The notes below the pieces were generated by a model. It had not been told where the DNA came from. It saw only the letters and a program-made list of their open reading frames with translations, and did no database searches. Of a stretch of DNA of 64,000 nucleotides, positions 10,734 to 19,361 are shown in pieces. Source of the stretch: Rhytidiadelphus loreus (taxonomy: Eukaryota; Streptophyta; Bryopsida; Hypnales; Hylocomiaceae); assembly GCA_947034895.1 (NCBI GenBank), contig OX344765.1, positions 30,261,001 to 30,325,000 of the forward strand, in the 5' to 3' direction. Made by a program: the position numbers and the translations under genes. The stretch's first letter is position 1. Every line of letters begins with the position of its first letter.

Positions 10734-10955
10734 GTCACATTTAACTACTATGAACCATTCAATGAATTCTAGACAAAACTTCTGGAGATCTCCAAATAAT
10801 AATATCAAGAGATCCCCAATGTTTGTATAGATCTCCCAATGTTTTATCTAGATCTCCAAATGCTTTACATTATCTCCTAATGACTAGTTGTTTTTTCTCC
10901 CAATGACCATAACTAATTTTGGACTTTCCAAAGTCTAGAAGTAGTTAAATGTGGC
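10734..10955. mobile_element. Inverted-repeat element with internal minisatellite
   Basis: The ends are inverted repeats. The left end GTCACATTTAACTACT pairs with the right end AGTAGTTAAATGTGGC (one mismatch in 16). A second inverted pair TCTAGAC/GTCTAGA lies just inside. Between them, at about 10782-10905, six degenerate units of about 20-24 bp follow one another, each carrying an AGATCTCCCAATG-like core. No clear target duplication is visible. Confidence 0.6.
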
Positions 10956-11697
10956 ATATAATCATCAATTACATAGATTTCACGTGCCATGTAGGGAAAT
11001 TATCCTCCCTCAAAATGAACGGGACATTTCTTGGTGGGGGGTTAATTTACAAAGGTCCAACTAAGCATGTCATGGTCACATTTTCTGTTTCTTCCATGCC
11101 CAATCAAGAGCTAAACGCTCTATTTATACAAGTAGATGAATACTATACAATCTGTTACCTTCCTGCGCAAGCCACCCCCCGGCCATCTGAGACCTGCAAA
11201 GAATACATGGCATTAAGCCTCGCCAGAACACAACTTACTTTCACTTGATGCTCTTCATACTCGACTACTCGGTATGTCAACCACAACACGAGCATCAGCC
11301 TGAAAGCGGAGAAGAATGTTTAGCATTTGCAAAATGAAGTTTGTTGCTGTGGTTTGAACTCACACCAATACTACTCGATCAACCCACAGGTCTTGTAAAG
11401 GAAGAGCTGCTGTGGCCACCAGTTGATGAAGTTCATGATGCTGGGTGCGATGCAGTGTACGTTCCCGACAAGCCAATAACTGAGGGCCCATTAATTTTAA
11501 ATTACAGAGAGTATATTTTAGAGCTTTTGTCCAAGTGCTTCTCTCGCCAGCTGAGGTATAACCATTCTGTCACCACACCAAGTGCACTGAGAGCTTCATC
11601 CTTGAATGATCAATCATAGTTGTCTTTGAATGAATGCACTTGAATAACCACTGCAAACAAATTGAGATGTAACCAAATTAGTGGGGATAATCATACA
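10956..11697. other. Unassigned stretch with two short ORFs
   Basis: Two open stretches on the plus strand (10949-11248, 99 codons, and 11341-11619, 92 codons) have ordinary residue composition but no motif that I recognise. The first starts inside the inverted-repeat element, which argues against it being a gene. Base composition is closer to genic here than further left, so a remnant of something is possible. I do not call a gene. Confidence 0.3.
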
Positions 11698-11987
11698 TCA
11701 TAGAGATGATGTGTGAAAGCACTCTACAAATACTAACTCGGGTGCCGAAGAAATGAAGAGCTCGTTCAATGCAGCAAATACATTAAACAAACAGTACATG
11801 AATACTTTGATTGCATCATTGATCATGGTTAAAATACAAACTTTTCTAAAAGGCATAGTTATTAATCCAAGCGGGCTACATGCAAATCCTTGCAGCAATC
11901 ATTAAGGCATTACAGTATAGTTTTGGGTCAGTTTAGTGAAGGTGATCACCATACTCACATTTGGAAACATAGGTTATTGTTGCCCAT

Positions 11988-13610
11988 TCACAAAATGGTG
12001 CAGTCGCAGCACTGCAATGAACATGTAGAACAAGGATTACATGGAGTACACTTTGAAGGTCATTTCAATGCGGTCCCCAACTTCTGCATTTTTCTTACAT
12101 TGAATCTCGCAGCAATTGTAGCCAATACCAGCTGCGAATGAGAACTCGAAGAATTTCTCACATCTATCATTCAACACAGCATTCGTTACCTACCGGTGAT
12201 CTGGTAGCTTGTTCTTTCCTTGGTCCACCAGCTTGACTTTGATGCTTCCCATAGCTAGCTTCGTGAGAAGACGTCTGGTCGGAATTCAACCTTGGAATGT
12301 GCACAGGTTCACCTTCTTTCTTCTCACTAGAAAGCTTCTGGAAAATCATAGTAAAGCCATGTCCTGCATTCGGATCCTTCACGTCCCAAGCTCCAAATTT
12401 CAGCAATGCACCGCCTTTCCCATACTGTCCACACACTCAAAACCGAGCACGGCAACAAATTATCGACCAATATGAGGCGTCATGAGAAAAAAATCAGCAA
12501 CCACAGTTTGAAATCGATTCGCCTCTCAAGAACTACGTACTTTAGAGCGCTACAGTACTTCTGCCACTTCTAAACGCTTGTCGGGAAAAGAAATTGCTCT
12601 AACCGGCTCCTCGGGTCTTGCGCCTGGTCGTAGACGAGTCTTGGGAGTACCTGGCGCCATTACAGAGCCTTCATCCCCTCCAGAAGGATGCCGACCTCTT
12701 CGATCCCAAGCAGGTGCGGCAGTTCCTCGACCAGCCTCGCGGGCACCCACTCGATTTGCAATGGTTCTCCAAACTTGATATTAGCAGGTTGGGAGCTGCA
12801 GAAAGAGTACCCTCATGTCCCCACGAAGGTAATATTTGAGATGATCATGGCCTAGGTTCCGTGATTAATATTGCCAGTAACTGAGTGCGGTCATTTATCA
12901 TCTTTCTCACTGTATCCAGAGCCCAGCACCACCGCCCCAAAAGGTTCATTATCCGATGCTAAAAATGAGAAACTTAAACATGCGAAACATGGGAAACTCA
13001 GCTGAATACAACTCAAGTGAGAAAGAAAATTATGGATATTTACAACGTTTATAAATCACACTCCATAACTACGGAAGACATCTAAATTTTACATTCACGT
13101 ACGTACTGTACAAAGTAAAATGTTATAAAAGACGTCAGAACCTCACCGCCAACTGCACCTGGAGCTCTGTGAGTAGGTGGCTCATACGATGGTGCCTGAC
13201 AGCCAGGAAGATCGCTTGATCTGCGCACATCGATGTCCTCACGGCTCGACTGCCTTTCATGTCGCGGACGAGTTGGTGCATCATCTGTTTGCTCAAAGAC
13301 CTGAATCGAGAAAGAGTGTTAGGGTTCACGAAAGAAGAAGAAAATGAGTCAACCTGATGTTCTTAAAAAAAACTCTTTAACGACAGCTTTACCATGATCA
13401 ACCGGCACAGGGTAGGACGTTCACTATTTCGCTGGGGGGCAGCAGAGCCACCATACATTTGAGCTGCAAGAGCTTCATTCTCAGCTGAATCATTCGGATT
13501 GATCATTTTTCCACCCTTTTCAGTGCGAGCATTATCAAATACTGCATTGTAAGCTGCGCCATTTCCTCCATTTGAATCCCAGGCTTGCAAAATTTTGGAA
13601 CATAAGGTCA
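11988..13610 (-). CDS. RIN4-like protein with two NOI domains (5 exons seen, first exon missing)
   Basis: Exons in transcript order are 13610-13393, 13300-13147, about 12749-12604, 12424-12194 and 12011-11988. The first carries an N-terminal NOI domain (QAWDSNGG, AYNAVFDNARTEKGGKMINP). The third has APAWDRRG and MAPGTP, typical of the RIN4 linker. The fourth has the C-terminal NOI domain (LLKFGAWDVKDPNAGHGF, TMIFQKLSSEKKEGEP). The last ends CCDCTIL and a TGA, a cysteine cluster of the kind acylated in RIN4. Phases fit at each joint: 0 after 13393, 1 after 13147, 0 after 12604 and 12194. Most sites are GT/AG. The acceptor of exon three is uncertain. RIN4 proteins are small plasma-membrane regulators of immunity and targets of bacterial effectors. 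The start exon was not identified: the 13610 acceptor needs a phase-1 donor upstream. No stop or frameshift is needed, so it may be functional. Confidence 0.78.
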
Positions 13611-14676
13611 CTGCAACCATAGTCAGATGAAATTTATGAGACAGACAACAATCTGCAACAATGAAAAAATATTCTCGCATCCCGTTTTGAGCAGAAGAAT
13701 TTATTTACTCACAATAACATTCTACTCCACAATATACGACTGAATGCATAGGTGACAGTATTGAGCCATTGTATGCAAAAGCAAGCACACTTGACCCCAG
13801 GCTGCATTGATTTCATCCCATTCCACCGGCAGGTCGAGTTGGAACTTGATCTTACAGGAAGACCTTCACAACAACCTACGGTCATGACAAAACCCTACAA
13901 AATCAAGAACCATAAAATTCAACGAAATCCATGAATTGTAATCAAAAATCAATTGAAGCACCTTCAGAGCGCAGGCTCTACAGCAAAACATTCGACAGAA
14001 GTATCTGCGCACGGGAGATATACATAACCATTCCTTGATAATAAAGTTTGACTCTCTTTATAGGCAATATAGTGTGTAGAATAAATCAACATCAGTTGTT
14101 GAGAGTGTTTTCGAACGCTCTACGATGACACAATCTGTAATTGCAACCTCTCTGTCGTGTTGTGCACGCATGTGATTGGTTAACTTCCTCATGTGAGTGT
14201 GTACAGAAGTTCGTTTGTCCGGAAAAACAGAGTCACTAGAAAGTGTTTAATGTGCATTGCACTTCCTTGTATGTTTGGTTGCTGTTGGAAGAGTACCGTG
14301 TCAAGCCCTCTGCTTCAGCATATTATACATCCACAAGCTTTTTACTACAAAATCTGCGCATGCTCTATTAAAAAGTTCCATTGTTATAAACCTGGATGAA
14401 GTTTTTATCAGTGACTACATCAAGTTTGTATCAGAATTGGATCGGAGGATTAATATCCAAAACTTTTATTTCAGTTAAATGGTTGTTTGGCTTGGTCCGT
14501 TTATAGTTGAATTCTGGATTGATTCAGGAAACGCTGCGTTCACCGAATGCGATCCTGTACTCCCGCCTGTACTGTAATCTATCTTTAATCAATTTCTAAA
14601 CAATTAGCCGTGCGTACAAAACATCTTAAGGGTTTAAAATAACTGATATAAATTTAGCCTTCAAGATGAGGTATTC
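13611..14676. other. Presumed 5' region of the RIN4-like gene
   Basis: This should hold the first coding exon, 5' UTR and promoter of the minus-strand RIN4-like gene. Short ATG-initiated pieces exist on the minus strand (for example at about 13888 and 13770), but none joins convincingly in phase. The open stretches on the plus strand at 14193-14478 show no recognised motif. Confidence 0.4.
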
Positions 14677-15260
14677 AACTCTCAGTCGATGCCTGCGTGG
14701 ACGCCACTTAAATTTTCTTGCTAATCAGTTGCACGTGATCAACTGATCGATCATTGGAGAGGAAAATTATATTAGAAACTATTGACACAATCACAGCGTC
14801 CACTCGTCACCACACAATCTCGCTTCACATTCACAAAACTGAGATCAATTCACTGAAACTTTCTCTGCCAAATTAACCCACCATATGATCCCGAACTCGC
14901 AGTCGATGACTGCGAGGACCTACGCCACATAAGTTACAGGATTGCAAATCAGGTGCAAGCTTCCTAGCAAATCAGTTACTGAAGAAATGATCAAATGACA
15001 AAATCATGTCTTCCACTCAGCACCCATTTCATAATCACAAAAATATTTTCAATTCACGAAAACTTTCGACCAGTACCAAACCCACCAGGTGGATCTCCAA
15101 CTCGCCGTCAACGCCTGCGTGGACAACACACAGTCAATTTTCCTTGGAAATCAGTTGCAAGTGATCACTGGAAATGAAATTAGCAACCCATTGAAAAAAT
15201 CATATCTTACACTGTCTCGTCTCCTTTCACACAAAAATGCGATCTCAATTCTGCAGGATT
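14677..15260 (+). repeat. Three diverged tandem repeats of about 200 bp
   Basis: Three successive units begin near 14677, 14893 and 15098. Each starts with a GC-richer core (AACTCTCAGTCGATGCCTGC, AACTCGCAGTCGATGACTGC, AACTCGCCGTCAACGCCTGC). Each continues with AATCAGTT and a TGATCA motif. Each ends with a Thr/Ser-codon-like run rich in CACTC and TCACA. The first and third units also share CAGTTGCA[C/A]GTGATCA. They stand 300-900 bp upstream of the TATA box of the small secreted-peptide ORF. Confidence 0.65.
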
Positions 15261-15493
15261 TTCCATTCAATTCTCAAGGTGGAAATCAAGGTGGCAATTA
15301 ATTCCTGCAGCTGGAGAATTGTGGTTGCAACACGTTAAGCGGTGTCGCCATTGACAATGCTGACACTCACTTCCAATCCAACGAGGCAAGTATCCTCGCT
15401 CCCGAAGGAACAATCAAAGCTTGCCGTGCTTCGATCCACGGAGGTGCTTACATTCTTCCTGTACGTGAAGTCTCCAGGCTCCAGCTTGAGGTG

Positions 15494-15501
15494 TATAAAT
15501 A
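15494..15501 (+). promoter_or_regulatory. TATA box of the signal-peptide ORF
   Basis: TATAAATA stands 84 bp upstream of the ATG at 15578, in a local context without other ATGs between about 15520 and the start. Spacing suits a transcription start near 15525-15535. Confidence 0.6.
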
Positions 15502-15577
15502 TTCTTGTCCGATCACTTCTTTTAATTCAAATCACTATTTTTTCAGCATTCAATTACATTCATTTACATTTGTAGTC

Positions 15578-15790
15578 ATGGTGATGATGATGACGCGTTC
15601 GTGCGCTCTGTTGCTCTTCTTCGCTACTCTGCTGATTCTTTGCGCTTTCGTGACTCACTCTGTTGCAGCTCGACCCTTGGGCGAGACTTCCAACTCCAAA
15701 GCTGAGGAGGTAACAAAACATGTTCTGCAATATCGTACACGCTCCACAATCGTCTCACAGGGTTTAGGGTTTAGGATCTTAGATTTCTAG
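15578..15790 (+). CDS. Small secreted peptide or first exon of a secreted-peptide precursor
   Basis: The ATG at 15578 opens a 70-residue frame. It has a classic signal peptide: a charged start (MMMTRSC), a hydrophobic core (ALLLFFATLLILCAFV), and a cleavage-like end at HSVAA. The next residues, RPLGETSNSKAEE, are hydrophilic. A good donor (GAG then GTAACA) lies at 15709/15710, so the real coding exon may stop there, with 44 residues. The downstream read-through up to the TAG at 15790 would then be intron. AARP after the signal is seen in some peptide-hormone precursors such as phytosulfokine. I searched by eye for a downstream YIYTQ-coding exon and found none, so no family is assigned. Confidence 0.45.
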   Translation: MVMMMTRSCALLLFFATLLILCAFVTHSVAARPLGETSNSKAEEVTKHVLQYRTRSTIVSQGLGFRILDF

Positions 15791-16338
15791 GAATATATCG
15801 ATTCAAAGAAATTATAAAGTTTTGAGTAAGCAAAAATTGACTGACATCTTTGAAAACTAGAGAAAAGTTGTATTTTAGCCTAGTTACTGAAAAAATTACT
15901 TATATGTTTGAGAATTCGTGAATTTCTTCGGACATGATTGATCTTATGGTTTAAGAACTCAAGGGAGAATTATACAATAGTGATGTAATTCTGAAGTCAA
16001 TTCTGAAATTGAATAAGTTCGATGAGTCTAGTGCGACACCAAGGCGTACATGTTGATGATTTGGTAAGTGACTCTCTGATACTCAACGCATCTTTGAATA
16101 CGTTTCTGTAGAGATTTGTCTGTTCCCTTACGTTGTTGTTACATGAAACCTATCGAAGGAAATTGTTGATTCTTGAGGAGCCCAAACAAATTTTATGTTG
16201 CAATTACTCGTGATGGCAACAAGAGGGTTGCTTCCGTGACATCTGCAAAATAATGCCTGTGATTCTTCAATCGTTGCTAATACAGGTATTTCAATAATCT
16301 CTCTCCCAATGAATGGTGTATTCCATTATAGAAAATCT
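15791..16338. other. Intergenic or intron, no gene seen
   Basis: If the donor at 15710 is used this is intron. I see no second exon that encodes a recognisable mature peptide. The AT-rich sequence has no other feature. Confidence 0.4.
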
Positions 16339-16633
16339 GGGGTCTCAAGAGGGTTGCTCCGCAGCCCTTAAGGGACCTTGAAATTTGGGGATTTTTTGCA
16401 AAAAAAATAATTTTTCCCTTATTTTCGTCCGCCTGAATCTACAGTGGCAGCAAGCAACGGAGAAATTGAAATTAATGAATAAAAAATTGAATAAAAAAAA
16501 TAAAAAATCGCAAAAACTTGTAGATTTTGAGATATTCACCTTGACTGACACCAAAGGTGCGGCACTTTTGGGGTGACAGACCAAGCTCGAAATAGCTTGT
16601 TCTGTCACCACAAGGCAGCCCTCTAGAGACCCC
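16339..16633. mobile_element. TIR element GGGGTCTC (295 bp)
   Basis: The left end GGGGTCTCAAGAGGGTTGC pairs with the right end (reverse complement GGGGTCTCTAGAGGGCTGCC), 14 of the first 15 bases matching. The flanks are AAAATCT (left) and AAAATTT (right), which look like a 7-8 bp target duplication with one change. There is no coding capacity, and the middle is A-rich. It is a non-autonomous DNA transposon; superfamily uncertain (hAT or Mutator sizes fit). Confidence 0.7.
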
Positions 16634-17450
16634 AAAATTTCTCTAATGCTCTTTCGATCAATCAGACCATGAAGTATAGTTGACGGCGGCCACTACTGAA
16701 ATCAAATACCCACATTAACTGCTTCTTGATTGTTGGTCATGAGCATCAGTTGAGGTGAGACATGGTCGACAGTTTTGCCAAAATTTGTGTGACATACGTA
16801 AGTTACATCTACCCAATGGTCTCAAAACTAGGACTAGTGTAGATTTATAAGTCAGGGGAAGGTACCAAAGTAACGGAATACCACCAGTTTAACGTTTGTA
16901 AACCTCTGCTAGATAATTCCCCATTTATTTGTATAAGATAACTAATGAGCTACACTAGCGATGAATAGGTTATTGTAATGTACATAACCAGTTGTACATT
17001 TTCAATCACAACCTTTGAGTTAGGAAGCAAGTTGAAAGGAAAGAATGTTATGATTGAGTTACAACTTGTAATGGCAATGGTGATGGTTTGCCAATGGAAC
17101 GGTGTCACATTAGTGTTGAAAAGTCAATAACCAATTATGTTGGGCAGGTTATTATGGATTCTTCATCTAGAAGTTTTTTTTGTTCATCCAAGGAATCCTT
17201 ATTGTCTCCCACATTTTCTAGCGGGTGGTTTATGTTGGGCAATACCCCTTGTCATCAGAAATTGTACAGAAAAATGTGTTGACAAGGAAGGTGGAGTTCA
17301 ACAACGTCGACATATTTTTTTCGCACAATTCCCTCCTCCATAGGCATTGCCCTATATATTACATTGAGGAGTCAAAATGTACACTCAAGTGGGACACATT
17401 TCATTTAAAGATTCAAGAATAGAACTTAAAAATTACATCCTTAGATAAGG
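16634..17450. other. Intergenic, no gene seen
   Basis: Open stretches around 17088-17422 are short and overlap in all three frames without motifs. Nothing supported. Confidence 0.4.
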
Positions 17451-17458
17451 ATGTAGAA

Positions 17459-18022
17459 CTCGGGGAGGTCACTTAGTTCTACTACAACAAACCACGTGCG
17501 AACAAGTGGTTTCTAATAAACTATAATTTCAATCTAAAATTTTGACCATTGTTTAATTATGACTATAGATTTCTATTGCCAAAATTTCCAACTCAAATCA
17601 AATATGAAATGATTTCTAGAAGAGGTTGAAAATGAACTAAAATGGCATGTTTTTCAACTCAAATAATTATAGAGAACACATTTAGATGACCCTTGAATCA
17701 ATATTCAACTCAAAATAAGCTTTCAATAGAGAGTTATTTTTAAGAATTTTTTGTTCATTTTTTAGACAATTTTTTCTTATATAATATAGGGGTGTGAAAG
17801 TTATTTTTTAGTTCTGCAGTGTATCTTTTTACTTCAAAAATTTGTAACTAATTATTATTAACAAATAAAAATATCAATAATTCAAAACATAAACTTTCAA
17901 AGTAGAAAAATCTATTCATATTTTTCTTATTTTGTTTTATTTAAAATTCAAAAAGTATATAGGGGGTCCAAAGTTTTGTTCGCACGTGGTTTCAAATGGA
18001 CACTCTAAGTGACCTCCCCGAG
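17459..18022. mobile_element. hAT-like non-autonomous element, copy 1 (564 bp)
   Basis: The terminal inverted repeats are perfect over 18 bp (CTCGGGGAGGTCACTTAG). The flanks are the 8-bp direct repeat ATGTAGAA (17451-17458 and 18023-18030). An 8-bp duplication is the hallmark of hAT elements. The interior is AT-rich without coding sequence. A second copy lies at 49494-50056 in the same orientation. Confidence 0.93.
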
Positions 18023-18476
18023 ATGTAGAATCATTTTGAGCGAGACTTACTACTTAGTATCCAAAAGTGCATCTTTGGCCAAATTTTTAGTTGGAATAGA
18101 TTTTCTTAATCAATACATACTAATAATGTCAATTTCATTGAATTGGCACCTTTTAGAAGGCACACTAGTTAGTATGAAATCTAGTCTTAACTTTAAAATT
18201 TTACATAAATTACAAAAAAAATTGCCCCCTAAATTTATTTATTTTGGGAAATACATTATTTCGATATGGCTAAAATAAAGTAAAAATACCCTCTAATTGT
18301 AATTTGACTCCATGCAAATAAGCTTAAATGAATGGTATAACTTTTAAGATATTTCATCATTGAACAGTGCCAGCAACAAAGGAATGAGGGAGACTGTCAT
18401 CATTGAAACGGTGCGGATGTAGGTGACATGTCCTCCAAGTATCTTCACTCTTTGTCTTGTTCCCTTAAATTCTCAA

Positions 18477-18879
18477 GGTAGCATGCTCTAAAAGCGACCA
18501 TTTAAGAGTTGGTCCAAATTTTTCATAGGCTTATGTGGGCAGAATTCTTTTTAGATCATTTTCCAAAGAAAGAAAAATGGATGTGGAACCTAACACAAGT
18601 GGTTTTGTATCTTTCCAAGCATTTTTGAATTACTTATAAATTTTTAAAGATTCAAGGCTTAGGCACCTATTTGTGACTATAGGTCTCCCAAAATCCGTCC
18701 ACTTGCAATTTGTAAAGAGATGTAAGGAAATCAAAGGCAAATGATTGGCTCTTGCAATAGAAAAATAATTTTTCCTCCATGCATTCAATTGCTACAATGG
18801 TCCACTCAAGGATCACCCCATCTCCACTCTTCACTCCAAAATAGGGGCAATTTGAAGAACGCTTTTAGAGCATACTACC
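18477..18879. mobile_element. TIR element GGTAGCATGCTC (403 bp)
   Basis: The left end GGTAGCATGCTCTAAAAGCG and the reverse complement of the right end match at 19 of 20 positions. The subterminal GACCATTTAAGAG is shared with the element at 55216. No target duplication could be seen. Non-autonomous. Confidence 0.72.
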
Positions 18880-19095
18880 CTATAGGCAAACCGCCTATAA
18901 CTGATTGAACAAGCAATTGGGGACTTGATATAGAGTACATAAAGGTGAAGGAAATATTTTCACAGGTGTAGAGATAGAAGTGAGGGGGATTGCCAAAACT
19001 TGGTGATTTTACCACTTGAATTGAAATTATTATGAATTTAAGAAGGCAAAAGTTGGTTTGGACCTATGTCCAATGTGTAGACTATTCCAAAACCG
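18880..19095. repeat. Dispersed repeat, also at 58685-58890
   Basis: The two stretches align over about 210 bp in the same orientation. Shared runs include AAGCAATT, AGAGATAGAA/GGATAGAAATGA, TGAATTG and TATGAATT, and both end in TCTAGACTCTTCCAA-like sequence. The first copy lies only about 270 bp upstream of the carbamoyl-phosphate synthase pseudogene start. Confidence 0.55.
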
Positions 19096-19361
19096 CTCAT
19101 TTCAAGAGACTACTTCTTGTTCATTTTGGCACTTCAAACCAAACACATGTGTCGTGAACAGAATGGAAGAATGGAAGAATTGATGATCGAAAACCAAGAA
19201 CTCATGTTTGGAAATTAGTCCCAGCCTCTCATGAATTTCAGACGCTCTATTGATTCTCACTTCCTCGTCCATTCCTCCATTCACCGGGCGGTAGCAGGCT
19301 TTAAACAAGGTGTGGAGAGGTTGAAGAGGTTTGAAGAAGTTTGAAGAAGTTTGGAGGTGCT

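Noticed and set aside
10949..11619. Two plus-strand ORFs of 99 and 92 codons as a gene
   Set aside because: No motifs, no convincing splice link, and the first begins inside a fold-back element.
12550..12778. Overlapping ORFs on both strands around 12.55-12.78 kb
   Set aside because: The plus-strand readings are shadows of the third RIN4-like exon, whose minus-strand frame has the family's APAWDRRG and MAPGTP motifs.
15578..15790. Phytosulfokine precursor
   Set aside because: The signal and AARP-type start would fit, but no YIYTQ-coding sequence was found downstream on the plus strand.
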